Assembly (NCBI GenBank): GCA_010015805.1
Contig: ML978125.1
Location: 1,612,001 to 1,676,000, forward strand
Direction: 5' to 3'
DNA length: 64,000 nucleotides
DNA from: Rhizodiscina lignyota
Lineage: Eukaryota; Ascomycota; Dothideomycetes; Aulographales; Rhizodiscinaceae
Shown here: piece after piece, positions 43,521 to 55,470 of the stretch
Layout of the letters: each line of letters opens with the position of its first letter
Position numbering within the stretch: the stretch's first letter is position 1
Program-made: the position numbers and the translations under genes
The notes under the pieces: model-generated
The model's input: the letters and a program-made list of their open reading frames with translations, nothing else
Told to the model about the DNA's origin: nothing
Databases searched by the model: none

Positions 43521-44406
43521 AAGACGCCCTTGGATTCTTACTCTGGCTCGACATAATGGATGCTACATCGTCGTCGTGGTTTTGGTTCCACCACTCCAAA
43601 TCCACGTTCAAGCCTGAAAAGGTACGTGTGAGCTCGCGCGAGCGCACGTGAGTTGCGCTTTCTCGCCCGCTCAATCAGCTCTAGCACTGCCAATTTATTG
43701 GCAATCTTCTTTCTCAGCTTCTTTGTGGTGAGAGAAGGAAAGGGAGGAAAGGGAGGAAAGGGATGAAGGACGTGCGCGTCTGAAGTTACGGCCATCATAT
43801 AACCGATGTACTGGAGTACATACGGGGATATGTGAGCTAGGTCGCACGCCCCTTCCACCCCTTGTAAAAAACAGTAGAGATGAGTCGTACATTGACTAAG
43901 TGAGATGATAAGATACTAGTATGAAACGACACCTACACAATCAGTAACAGCTTAAAAGAGACAACAGCAGGAAATAAATGTCAAACTCGAAGACAAAATA
44001 GGAGAAGTACTTCGCCACAGCAGCCACAAGCTCAGCCCACCTAATGTTCCATTGCAGAGAGGGCTGAGATCCTGCCAGGCACCGATCCTTGCATAGCACG
44101 TTCTGGCAATGCGAGGTAGCGTGACGTTATCGAAGTGCAAAGGAATTGAAGAGGATAGGAGGTGAAAATATGGAAAATAGCCAATTTGAAATGTATATGG
44201 AATTAGTTGCACAGTGTTACGCGTCGCGAATGTCCTCACGCGATTGATCGCACCCGGCTTCGCCTCTCCCGGACCCTGATCACCCCTGTGTCGATCCATC
44301 AACAATTCCAGCAGAAAGAGTTAAGTCTCCAAAATGTTCAATTGATCCATCTACATGCTTGGTGTCAGCAGTTGATACTCCGAACCCCCAGCGCAGAGCC
44401 TCCGCG
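43521..44406. other. Intergenic region upstream of HET-type and Erg26-like genes
   Basis: About 0.9 kb between divergent genes. It contains a perfect 27-base tract made of three copies of GGAAAGGGA (43737-43763). No HET-like sequence was found here. Minus-strand frames of 106 and 65 codons have no motif. Confidence 0.55.
43737..43763. repeat. Three tandem copies of a 9-base purine unit
   Basis: GGAAAGGGA is repeated three times without change. It is a minisatellite-like purine tract in the spacer before the HET-type and Erg26-like genes. Confidence 0.85.
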
Positions 44407-45706
44407 ATGCTTCAGCCTTTACCAGACGACCTGCCGAAGCCTCTCCAGCCCATCAAGAGCGCACTGGTGGTAGGGGGATGTGGGTTTCTGGGCCATCACA
44501 TCGTACACCAGCTTCTACAAAGACATCACGATGCGCAAATACACGTGCTCGATCTAAGATGTGAAAAGAATATAATATCGGACGCTCGACTCTCGTACCA
44601 CGATGGCGACATCACAGATCCAGCCGCCATGGCAGCACTTCTCAACGACATTAAGCCACAGGCCGTTATACACACTGCTTCGCCACATTTTGGCGTGACA
44701 AAGGCGATGGAGGAGCTGATGTACAAGGTCAATGTGTCAGGGACGAAGAACCTGCTGGAAAAGAGCAAAGAATGTGGAAGCGTGAAGGCATTCGTATACA
44801 CGAGTAGCGCAAGCGTGGTCATGAAAAAGGTCATGGTAATGCGCGAAGGTGGCCTCAGAAATGTGGACGAGGATTGGGCCGTGGCGGCGGAGAACGAGCA
44901 GTGGGAATACTATGGGACTACTAAGGTATGTCGTGAGCTCCGTCTTCGTACAAGGACACAGCCGCCCTGCGAATGCATTTCTCTCCTGGGGGAGGTTGGA
45001 TAGTTGCTAATATCATGATCCACAGGCTCTCGCTGAACAAGCAGTCCTAGAAGCGAACCGCACAGCTACCCAATTCTTCACTGCAGCAATCCGACCCGCA
45101 TTAATCTATGGCGAGGGCGATATCCAAGCTCTCCCACTCATTCTCCAAGCCGCCCGACGCGGCCAATGGCGCTTCCAGATTGGAGACAACTCCAATCTCT
45201 TCGACGTCACATACGCCGGCAATGCCGCCTACGCACATCTTCTAGCCGCCGAAGCCCTCCTATACACACATACTCTTGGCTCTACAGTACCACTCGATCT
45301 AGAAAGAGTGGATGGCGAGGCATTTTTCGTCACAAACGACGCGCCAGTGTACTTCTGGGATTTCTGTCGGCAGGCATGGAAGGCAGCCGGCATTGCAGAG
45401 AGCACAGACAAGGTATGGGTGCTCGGTCAGAGCTTCAGCATGGGTCTGGGCGCGTTTTTGGAGGGTGTGATGTGGGTTCTGGGGAAGCAAGCGAATTTAA
45501 CGAAAGAGAAAGTACGATTTAGTACCATCTCCCGGTACTACAATATATCGAAGGCGAAGAAGCGGTTAGGATATCGGTCAATTGTCGGATTTGAAGAAGG
45601 AATAAGAAGGGCTGTTGTAGAGATAGACGAACGAGGAGCAGGCGGTAAGGTGACGGCGAATGCGGTGAATGGACATGCGAATGGAACGGGGAAAAAGGCA
45701 CAGTGA
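44407..45706 (+). CDS. Erg26-like 3-beta-hydroxysteroid dehydrogenase family protein
   Basis: NAD(P)-dependent short-chain dehydrogenase of the 3-beta-HSD family. Erg26 removes the C4 carboxyl of sterol intermediates; this may be that enzyme or a paralogue. Exons are 44407-44925 and 45026-45706, giving 399 residues. The start MLQPLPDDLPKPLQPIKSAL leads into the nucleotide-binding motif VVGGCGFLGHHIV. Then come the acidic VLDLR, GDITDP, FVYTSSASVV and the catalytic YxxxK in YYGTTK, which is restored across the intron as TTKALAEQAV. FTAAIRPALIYGEGD and IGDNSNLFDVTYAGNAAYAH are typical of the Erg26 group. A hydrophobic stretch, MGLGAFLEGVMWVLG, lies near residue 320. It is tail-to-tail with an FAD monooxygenase. 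Confidence 0.85.
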
Positions 45707-45898
45707 TGCGACATTGCGAAACGGGAATAAAATTTTCTCTCAACCGGGGATCGAGGTCAAAAGCTGGACTAGATGACATAATGATAATATTGGCCTCGCG
45801 GCCTGTACATGAGAGGAATTTTTGGCTCGCCAGAAGACTCCCGGCGATGTCTCGAACATTGATAAGAATACCAGCGAACTGCCTTCTATGGCATCGAT

Positions 45899-48022
45899 CT
45901 ATGCCTTGCCTTTGCCCAAAACCATTGGTAATATACTCTTCAAAGCCATCGCCAATTCATCCCAGCTGCTACATGTCGCGAAGAGCATCTTGTCAGGCCT
46001 AACAATTGCAAATCTCTTCCCGCCTACAGATTTCTTTATTCGCAATTCATCATAATCTTCGACCAGCGGAGACAGTGTGGATAGGGAACTTTTAAGGAAT
46101 TCATCTGCAGAAGCGATCCTGATGAAAGCACCTTGCACGGTTTTCGGCAGCTTCGATCTAAGAGTGGCGTTCGTGTCGTTCACGATCGTGGTGAGCTCTT
46201 CGCCTCGGACGAAACCGCTAGATAATTCGTCGACGCGTCGTAACGCGTCTTCATCGACGCCGACATCTTCTAGCATATCGACCAGTTGAACAAGCTGGAA
46301 CAGGCCAGCCTTGTCTTTCTGGAAAATCACATCATCCGTGTACATCAAGTCTCCTGAATCTTTACCGTCTGCGCCAATCCTGCGACAGAAGACTTGCGAG
46401 ATCGCCTTTCCCCCATCCATCTCTTTCATAAATGCCATGCCTTCGCCATACTCGTACGTTAAAGCCTCGGTATTTGTCCTTTGCATTGCTCTTCTCCAAC
46501 TGGGCAGCAGCTGCATGAACCACATCGTCCAATCGCGCTTGAAAATCTTCCACGGATCCTTCTCGGACAGCAGCTCACCGTTGAGGATGGTATATTTAAG
46601 CGCACGTTTAACGTCTGTTTTGCGCTCGAGCGCCCAGCCTGTGAACAGATGGTCGTGGTCGAGAGTCGAGTCGCGGGTGAGGAGGGCCAGCCGCCAGGCA
46701 AGATCAACAGCATCGAGCATGCCGCAGCGGACACCCTGGCCGCCGTCTGGATAATCATATTTAGTGTTCGAAGAAGTCACTGAAGTTGCAAAGCACTGGC
46801 TCACATGGCGGAAAGACGTGAGCAGCATCTCCTAAGACAAGAGTCCGGCCAACGTGCCACTTGTTACAAGTGCGGGCTCGAAATGCGTATGAGAAGGTGC
46901 TCTTTAATTCTATGCAATCCTCTGGGAATCGCACTTCGGTTGATAACCTAAGTCCCGTTAGCTTTTGTCTAAGGAATGATGCAAGGTTAACATATGTCGA
47001 CTTGCCCGTATCGTGATCCCGCGTGTGTCAAGTATGGCCAGAAGATCTCGTTCACCTTTTCCTCCGAGACCATTTCGTGACGATCCTCGCCCTCGTTGAT
47101 CTCAAACTCGGTATGCCAGAGCCCATTTTGGTCAGCCAGGTTACCAATTCTTCCTGCCGCGCCGAGGCGATCAGGATTCGCGAGGAAGAAGAAATACGGA
47201 GGGAAGAAGTCATCTATCACTTGCTGTGGAGTGTAGCCCTTCTTCCAAAGTGAGAATTTTGGATGTGTCTCGGGAGTTGGCACTGTAACATGCCAATTCG
47301 AACCGACCCAAGTTTTGCGGAACGGGAATGTCTCTTCCATGATGACGCCTTTAGCCTCAAGATACATTTTCCTCGTGTATCCCACCTTACCGTCCGCCCC
47401 GGCCAGGAATCTCCCCTTGACAATCCTGCTCTTCCCGTGTCGATCTTTGAAATGAACATAAACCCACTCGTCATCTTCGTTGATGGATTCTACAGTGCAT
47501 CCTACCCTGAGCTCGGCATACTCGCTCTTGTCTATGAATTCACGCATGCAGCGCTCCATAACGGGCTGTCTGAAATTGGAACCCCCGACATGGCTCGTAT
47601 GCCCTAGCTGCTGACTATTAGCAATGCCGATAGAAGGTTCGATCAAGAATTGCGCCGCACCCGGTTCCAATCATACATCAGAAAGGGTGGGTGCCAGTAA
47701 TCGGTATGCCTGCCTGGGATGAATTTTGCCTTGTTGGGATAGACTATCAACTGCTCAGACTCAATCAACCTGATAAACTCTTAGAGCACATACGCTCCAT
47801 TATTTCCGTATACATCTGCCTTGTCAATCCGACGGCCTGAAGTGCACGCCATGCATTCTCGCCATTGCGAAACGCGCGGGGGTACGGCCAAATGTCGACA
47901 TCTTTCTCCAGAACGATGTTACGAACGCGGTGGGTATGCAAAGTTGTAGACAATGTAAGGCCGGTCGGTCCAGCGCCAATTATTATGACGTCCGTCGTGT
48001 CGGTGAGCTCTTCACCCGCCAT
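45899..48022 (-). CDS. FAD-dependent aromatic-ring monooxygenase (PHBH fold), five exons
   Basis: Group A flavin monooxygenase, probably hydroxylating an aromatic or polyketide substrate with NAD(P)H. Exons are 48022-47794, 47743-47677, 47614-47006, 46947-46805 and 46746-45899, giving 631 residues. The FAD motif IIIGAGPTGLTLS is at the N-terminus. Splicing joins YPNKAKFIPGRHTDYWHPPF to QQLGHTSHVGGSNFRQP, both well known from this subfamily. The DG motif is GADGKVGYTRK, and the GD motif LVLGDAAHVFPPYGGQG is built across intron 4. Intron 3 (47005-46948, 58 bases) has GC rather than GT at its start (GGGCAAGT..TAG). No GT site nearby keeps the frame, and the join gives GLSTEVRFPEDC. Substrate is unknown. 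The C-terminal ~180 residues resemble the thioredoxin-like tail of phenol hydroxylases (inference). Confidence 0.88.
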
Positions 48023-48861
48023 GTTCACGAGAAATGAGAAAGGAGATGAAAAGAGATCGCAGAGATGTCAGCCCGGACCTCATAAGACAGTTGCATATAG
48101 CGGAGATATGTAGATTCGATTACCAAATCAGCAGGGCAAGGAATATGAGATAAAGTTACGCCGTGAAAGCATGCCGCTTATTAGTTGCACTTCCAATCTC
48201 ACCTCACCAAAGACGCCTACCAAAGACGAGCATACCAATCAACCGAAGGGCTTATTCACAGGCGATACTCTGCATATTGAACCGAATAATACCGAGAATC
48301 CTCTCTACTTCACAGAACGAGAGGTTTTGTTGTTGTAGATAAACTCAGAGGGAGACGAGGAACAGGAGGTCGAGGTGGACTGGGGCGATCTTGAAACGCT
48401 AAGCCACATTCGGTGAATACCACTTTTAACAGACTGCACAAGCAGGGCTTGGAATGTTGTGTTCCAATATGTCAGCGAGATGGCGCCAGTATAGGCAGAC
48501 TACAAAGGTTAAGCACTGTGCGTGATACGAAGCAGACGCATATGGAATCAACCACGGACCAGCTCCAGGGAGTCAATTCTAACACGATCCGGTTACAGGA
48601 CATCTGTCGATGACACAATATGCTGAGTAGATAGGCACGCTTGATTTATGTTTACTTTTCCCTCAATTGCAGTAGCCAAGGATTCTGCGCCAACCCCTGT
48701 CCTCGTAAACGCTTAAAGCAAAATGGTATAAGTTACAAAAGCGAACTCCAGGTGTTGTGCAACGCAACATCCTGATGTACTGGCTCCCTCGCAAGCGTCC
48801 AAGGACTAAACGCATGCTCGTCATAACTCCTGGTGAGTTTGGAATCATCAATCTTGTCCCT
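48023..48861. other. Intergenic region upstream of the FAD monooxygenase
   Basis: About 0.84 kb between the monooxygenase start and the end of pmt4, both minus-strand. It should contain the monooxygenase promoter. A 66-codon plus-strand frame (48413-48613) has no support. Confidence 0.5.
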
Positions 48862-51329
48862 CTACTTCGCAAAATGGAAATCGTAATTCAGCCACTTCCT
48901 CGCCAAGACCTGATCCACAGTCAAGCCAGGCTTGCCGTAAGTAAGTGGTGCGAAGAACCAGAAGCCCCATCCTACAATCGCGACGACGACTCCAGCTGCT
49001 GCCCATGTTGCTAGCAAACTCTGAGTACCTAGTCGCTCTCTGACCGGGCGATGACCACGCCTCTTCTTGTTCGCCTCACCCTCTTCGTCCAGATTGGCAG
49101 GCTCGATGTTGAAGATGAACTCGAGCAAGGCCCCAGTGACTAGGGCAGACGCGAGATGAGCAGGCAAATAGTGGTGCAAGAAGAGCTGACGACCCATGAT
49201 GAAGAAGGGGAAGTAATGCGCCGCCCACGTGAGGAAGAAGAAGCCGGTCGAGTCATAGAGGCGGGAGCGGGTGCCTGGACCCCACACTGTTAGTCAAACG
49301 TTAGTAGTAGATGCTGAGTTTAAGGGAAGGGAAATGATGGAACTTACGGTCATCCAAGGCATCGAAACCCCGGCGTTGCGCAAGCTGATCTGCACCAACG
49401 ATGCCGGCAAAAACTGCAAGAAGGGAACTTGCAAGCCACCATCCGATGGGATTACCAAGGAAATAGATTTGCTCGCGAGTATCATTATTGGTCCAGAAGG
49501 AAACGCCACGGAGAAGGAAAGGCCAGGAGACTGGGAAACTGGCATACGGATGGCTGCTGGTGAGGGCATTGTTGTGGAAGAACATTGCGCGCTGAAGCTC
49601 AAGATACTTCTTCAGGAACGGCATCCTCTTGACCTGGCGTGGCTCTTGTTTCAGGCGCTCGCTATCTGCGGGGAGAGACGGAATGTCTTCGAAGTACCAG
49701 ATGTTGCTGGATTGCTGACTGTTCTTGTTGCCGTTAATCTCTGCCTGCTTGTAGGCCCAATCTGGAAGAGGAGTTGTGTGAGTCCACATTGCAACCTTGG
49801 TTGGGACATGGATGAGCTTGATGTGTGAGGATTTGGTCTTCACTTCTTGACCTGGCTTTCCATTCTCGATGCGAACCTCGAACAAAGTGTCATTGTGTCG
49901 TTCCCCATCTGCAAATTCGGGTTCGACTGTCGTAAACTCTTGATTCGTTGGGAAATATGGTGACGCAACGTCGTGCGAGAGGAGGAAGGTGTCAGTAACA
50001 AGATGTCGGAGCTGGATGAGATCCCCATTTTTGACTGAAGCAATTTCACCCTCCTTTTTCACAGCTGGGATAATCTGCCACTGATTGTTTGTGTCATTGT
50101 GTGGATATCCGGTGACTTGCTGGCCTTGACTCGAAATGCGGCCATCATCGTAACGGAGCGGGTACTTGTCAGGGTGGCTGTGGAGATAGACCTTTGTCTC
50201 CTTGTGTCGCAGAGTGAGCGCATCATAGTACTTGATGCCCACAGATTGCATTGTCATGATGTTGTCGCTCAGCGTCTCCTGGAATTCGGGTGTCATGAAG
50301 TCGTCACCAGGACCAGATCGATTCAGGATCGCAAAGTGCACCTGGAACCAGAAGAGGTACAGAAAGAAGGGGATGATGATAAGACCAACTGCGCGGGCCG
50401 CGAAATGCTTCCCAAATTCTGGAAGTGATAGCGTTCCCTGCGGGCGTTTAATGTTGAGCAGATCCCACAGGTCAATGCACACTGGAACGCCGATCGAGAA
50501 GAACGTGAATACTCCCACGTATTTGGTTGAGATGACGCAGCTCAGGCAGACACCTGTCAGCAGCAACCACTTCCACCACTTGCGGCTAAAGGGAGCATGT
50601 CGAAGCTTGTAGAATCGGACGTAGCATAGAACGCTGAGAGCCATGGAAAGGATCAGGGTTGCATCGAGGAGGATCAGACGAGTCTGACCAATGTGCGCGT
50701 TATCCAAGAGCACCAGAGCGGTGGAAGCGATGCACGCCGGAAGAGAATAGCCAGACTCCCACATGATCAAGAAGACTGTGGGGACCGTGAGGGCTCCAAG
50801 GGTTGCCGGCATCGCGCGATATGCAACATACGGCACCTTATTCGTGATATATGAATCGCCAATGTTGTCGAACAGGAACTCTCCATTGTATCCAACCATC
50901 CAGCCTGCGAGTGCGAAAAGAAGTTTTCCGAAGGGAGGATGGACGTCGAAGAAGTAGGTTCGCTGAAGGTAGTATGATGCAAACTAGAATGAGTACCTCG
51001 TTAGTTCTACTTGACGATCAAAAGAGAATTTGGTAAAGCAAGTAATGGTCCTGCCATACCTTCCCAAAGTGCACTTCATCGAACACGACTTGGTTGGGAT
51101 GCGATATACCCCAGAAGCGTGTCACGAAGGCCAAGATGGTGATAACCACCAAAGCGAGCTTATAGTCCCACTCCGAGCCAACACTGGCCTTGACCTGTTC
51201 CTTTGCCTTAGTTACTATCTCAGGAGTGCCATTCTCAGATCCTTCGACAGCGTTGAAGGGTCGCTTCTTCGATTTCTCCCCGCGGTTGCGCACTGAGCTC
51301 GACGTTTGCGAGGACATGGTGGAAGACAT
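48862..51329 (-). CDS. pmt4: Protein O-mannosyltransferase Pmt4
   Basis: ER membrane enzyme that adds mannose from dolichol-phosphate-mannose to Ser/Thr of secretory proteins; the Pmt4 group acts as a homodimer on membrane-attached substrates. Exons are 51329-51060, 50983-49348 and 49286-48862, giving 776 residues. The key loop motif VVFDEVHFGK is completed across intron 1 by FASYYLQRTYFFDVHPPFGK, with the DE pair important for catalysis. Next come NKVPYVAYRAMPATLGALTV and several membrane helices. The MIR region (about 330-510) contains YLHSHPDKYPLRYDDGRIS, the Pmt4-type wording. Further helices follow, with SRLYDSTGFFFLTWAAHYFP in the last exon. The end KWLNYDFHFAK is typical. The start could also be the ATG four codons later. 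Confidence 0.95.
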
Positions 51330-52423
51330 GCGCCAGAGCTGCTGTGAGATAATGTCGTCAGTTTCCGACAGCTCTGGGCTGAGAAGTGTAGTTGTAGGAG
51401 TTTACCGCAAGCTCACGGAAGAGAAAGGAAACAGAGAATATGGTCAAAAGAGTGTGTTGAAGAGGAAGCGTGTTAAACTGGCGCTGGCGTGGAAGATGTC
51501 AAGTGTCGTTTTCGTACGTCGAACTTTTTGAGCCACTCAAAGCTGTGGGACCGCGGACCTCCCTTGCCCCTTGCGCTACCGCTGCGGAGGACACGCGTGG
51601 CTTTTACCTCCTGCTAGCCCACCAAAGAGCGCGTCAACGTCGTTTATACGCATCAAATTTCTACGTTTATTCTCATTCCAACGTCGCTCTCATCTGTACT
51701 AGAATGAGAACTTCTCGCTATGTAGGTGTCAGGGTTCATTAATGTCTGCAGTCTCCATCGCTCCAGTTCAGCTCTCATGATCACTTCAGAGGCATGCTGG
51801 CACATCATTGGTCTAAAGTGTCCGTAAATTCCTTGCTCCTCCTATCTCTTAATCAGGTCCTTTGGTGGACAGCTTTCATGAGTGACTGGAATGCCATCCT
51901 GCAATGTGCATGGTAAAGGATTTAAGTTTCGGCTTTTTGGTAGATCATGTGACTTACTGCCCGATCGAGTTAAGACACCAGATCTCCAAGTCTCTGATAC
52001 GTATTTGGGTTATACGATAATACGGAGGACGGTATCAATTTCATTTCTTCTTTCGCTTACTCACGTGCTTGCCACTATCAAGATAGAATGCGCCACGGAA
52101 CGCCGGGGCTGTTTGCTAGCGGACTCTCCGTTCTACAAGATGACCCTCCAAGCCCAAAAAAGCAGTTCGATCGCAGCCAAGGCAGCTCCGCGTGTGAGCT
52201 GCATCTGTAACTGGGACCGCGGCAGATCCTTCAGACGCAAGAAGTACCGTGCCCGCTGTACCACCTACCAGACCTTCGGTCCCATCGTGTTCGCGGAGCG
52301 CACCGAAGATAAGGGCAATGCCCGTCCTACATATTATGGCTCTTATAAGGCGTAATTCCCTGGTAGGAGGGACGAGGTCCGCTTTCACTAGAGCAGTCCA
52401 AATAGCTCTACGATTTCATAATA
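51330..52423. other. Divergent spacer pmt4 / permease, with a doubtful small frame
   Basis: About 1.1 kb between two genes pointing apart. A plus-strand frame, 52140-52355 (71 codons, ATG at 52140), encodes a Cys- and Arg-rich peptide with VSCICNWDRGRSFRRKKYRA. The opposite strand also stays open (52116-52388), and it lies right before the permease start. I could not recognise the product or choose between a small gene and leader sequence. Confidence 0.45.
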
Positions 52424-54120
52424 ATGGCACACGATCCAGAAAAGGCACACCTCGACCTCGAGACCGGCCAATCGAAAGAGGCTGAGGCGAACGCAAAATC
52501 AACCTTTCCCTCGCCATCCGATAACGCGATCGGCCAAGTCGATGAGATTGCGCGCGCGCGAGAGCTTCAACAAAGCAAGAATGTCCTCCGTATGATGCGC
52601 CGCGGCGAAGAATGGCTTGATGAAAAGATGGGTGTCGAAACCCGCGGAATTGATCGCATCCCCGAAGAAGAGAAGAAGCCACCGTCGATGCTGAATATCT
52701 TTCTTATATGGTGGAGCTTGAATATACACGTTGGAGTCATTCCACTAGGCATCTTGGGACCGGAGTTTGGGTTAAGCTTGAATCAGAGCATTGCTGCTAG
52801 TATTGTTGGCATTGTGACCGGATCGCTGACCACGGCGTTCACCGGAACCCTGGGACCTAAGGTAAGTTCATAATCGCTCGTCAGTTGAACAGTCTTAGAA
52901 GGCTAATGATATCAGCTGGGTTTAAGGGCTGTCGCAACATCGAGATATTCGTTCGGCTTCTGGGGTGCTAAAGTATGCTCCGTACTTAATGTTGTGATTG
53001 GATGTGGTTATTCAGGTACATTAGCATGCGTAACTCTGTGACATCCTAATCACTGACTATGGCAGTCGTAAATGTGGTTGTCGTCGGACAAATCCTCAGC
53101 GCCGTGTCAGACTACACCATGTCCATCGCAGTCGGCATCGTTATCATATCAATCATCGGTTACGTTCTCTCGGTCTTTGGCTATCACATCATTCACACCT
53201 TCGAAAAGTACTCCTGGATTGTGACGTTCATTCTCATGTGCGTCTTGATTGGGCAAGCGGCCCCTCACGTAGACCCGAGCCTTCCATCCAGCGATTCTGG
53301 CCTCATCTTCGCCGGCAACTGGCTTACCATCTTCGCTATCAATTTCTCCAACTCCAGTGGCTGGTGTTCAATTTCCGCTGACTATTACTGCAACTACCCT
53401 GCGTCGACTCCCCCATGGAAGACATTTCTCCTCACTTGGACGGGCATTGTTATCCCCACCACCTTTTCCACCGTCATCGGATGCTGCTTGGGTAATGCCG
53501 CTATCACTGCCGCTTACCCACCCTATGCTGACGCCTACGACAATCATGGACTTGGCGGTCTTTTACTCGAAGCGTATCACCCGAGAGGCTGGTCGAAATT
53601 CTCTCTTATCATTCTAACTTTCTCCGTCCTTGGGAATAACATCGCGAACAACTACTCTAGTGGGCTCTCTTTGCAACTCCTCGGCAACTACTTCCATGCC
53701 GTTCCGCGCTTCATTTGGTCCCTCCTTGTCGCCATCGTCATCACCGTCCTCGGCGTTGCAGGACAACAGCACCTCTCCACCATCGTCAGCAACTTTGTGG
53801 CGCTGCTGGGTTACTGGACAATCTCCTTCACGCTCATCCTTCTCATCGAGGACCAACTTTTCCGACGCCACGAAGGATACAACCTTCACGCGTGGGACCA
53901 ACCCAAGAAGCTACCGCTGGGAATTGCGGCTGTCATGGCACTGCTGACGGGTTACCTGGCGGGCGGTGTCACGGGCATGAGCCAAACCTGGTACATAGGA
54001 CCTATTGCTGCGAAATTTGGCGGCTTCGGCGGCGACGTTGGCATTTTTCTTAGTGGAGCGTTCACAATTGCTGTGTATCTACCAGGAAGGTGGTACGAGC
54101 GGAAGAAGACAGGCCGATAG
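52424..54120 (+). CDS. Purine-cytosine permease (Fcy2-like)
   Basis: NCS1-family plasma-membrane proton symporter for cytosine and purines. Exons are 52424-52861, 52916-53015 and 53066-54120, giving 530 residues. A cytosolic N-terminus precedes the characteristic GVETRGIDRIPEEEK, then the first helix with IWWSLNIHVGVIPLGILGPE. Splicing gives GPKLGLRAVATSRYSFGFWG and GCGYSVVNVVVVGQILSAVS, both standard in the family. About twelve hydrophobic segments follow, including NFSNSSGWCSISADYYCNYP. It ends with GRWYERKKTGR. The exact substrate within the Fcy group cannot be told. It converges on yea4 with only 80 bases between stop codons, so the transcripts probably overlap. Confidence 0.92.
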
Positions 54121-54200
54121 ATCATATCCTAGAAGTGTAGAGATGTAGAGCCGGGCAATCCGTTTTCTTTATTCTACAATTTCTAGTTGGATAAGACCTC

Positions 54201-55470
54201 TTATTGACCCTTTTTGGCTTCTTTTGCAGCACCATTCTGATTTCCCTTCCTTGCCCTTCTTTTCAGCCCAACACTCGTCTCCCATCCATACAACGCCCCA
54301 GCCCCGAAAACCAACGTCGCGCCCACAACCATCAAGCCAGTAAGGTGATTTCCAAATAACCAGATGCTGAATGCAAAGCTGACGAGTTTGCGGATATTGA
54401 GGACCACTGTGACCGTAACAGCCGAGCTCTTTGCGCCGAGTAGGTTTACTCCGCTGATGCAGATCAACTGCGTGAACGAGTTCATGAAGAGGTAGAACAC
54501 GGACTGTGGCATCGACTTTAGCATCCTCGTCAGCGATGGCGGTAATGCAGAGGATATCGCGGAGGGAACTAGTAAGGGCGGTGATTGCGCAAGTCGGTCG
54601 AATTGAGCGCGAAGAGTGGGTACCAGTGGAATAAATAGAGGCAGACTGAGGAGATGTTCGTAGAAGAGGTTCTCGGCCCAGTGCTTGCCGTACATGGCGT
54701 ACGTGTCCTGCACGTAAATGCCCATGTATGAAGAGAGCAACTGGGCGATGAGAAGCACAACGAGGCCCATCTCGAAAGACTTGTCGTGGATGTCAATTTC
54801 GGAAGCATCCATAGATTTGCCCTGCTCCAATCAGATTCATATATAATATGCAAAAGCCGAAGATATACCTTCGACAATGCATCCGCCCATGCGCTCACGA
54901 TCACGCCGAGTGTGAGTATGACAACACTAACAATCTGCAGTTGCGAGTACTTCTTTCCGACGAGCCAACCGGCACCCATTGTCGTGACGCTCCCAAAGCT
55001 TCGGAGGATGATGTGCACGGGCACGCTGATGTTGAATGCGAACGCCCAGTTGTTAAGCATATTGACAGCGAAGAACATGGCCGCACCCATGACCCAGCGG
55101 TGCATGGGCACGGAGGGCTTCTTAATGAACATTGGCCGAGATGCATCAAACTGAGAGGGGTACGCCGAAAGCGCGGAGAATATGAATTGCATCAGAGTTA
55201 TAAGCAGGCCTTGGCGGGTTAGACGTAATGAGACTTTCAAGCGGAAGCCTGCATGGCATACATACCGCTATCGGGTTCGCGCCTGTTATGACCTTAGTAG
55301 AGTTACGGTTAAGCATGGGAGATAAGACTGACTTTAAGATTGCCTCAAGGGCATACACCTGACGCATCTGTTAGTGATGTTCGAACATGATGGTCTTGTC
55401 CTTCACATACATTGGAGCAGCATCCTCCAAAAATGAGGCTTACGATGCCTAATGACTCGATTCCGGACAT
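54201..55470 (-). CDS. yea4: UDP-N-acetylglucosamine transporter, Yea4/SLC35B type
   Basis: Nucleotide-sugar antiporter of the ER or Golgi, supplying UDP-GlcNAc for chitin or glycan synthesis. Exons are 55470-55411, 55358-55333 (26 bases), 55282-55266 (17 bases), 55209-54869 and 54821-54201, giving 354 residues. The five pieces join in phase to MSGIESLGIVSLIFGGCCSN, VYALEAILKREPDSGLLITL and MQFIFSAL, a start that matches Yea4 proteins. Then come VPMHRWVMGAAMFFAVNMLN, NISVPVHIILRSFGSVTTMG and, in the last exon, GIYVQDTYAMYGKHWAENLF and VTVVLNIRKLVSFAFSIWLF. Ten hydrophobic segments can be counted roughly. The C-terminus is Lys-rich (KEAKKGQ), as in ER-retained members. The tiny exons would be missed by simple gene finding. 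Confidence 0.92.

Noticed and set aside
52116-52388. Minus-strand 90-codon frame before the permease
   Set aside because: No motif, and it overlaps the permease promoter and the equally weak plus-strand frame.
54569-54868. Continuation of yea4 exon 4 into a 223-codon frame ending near 54569
   Set aside because: It reads through the intron and into a wrong register of exon 5. The spliced form gives the conserved transporter sequence.
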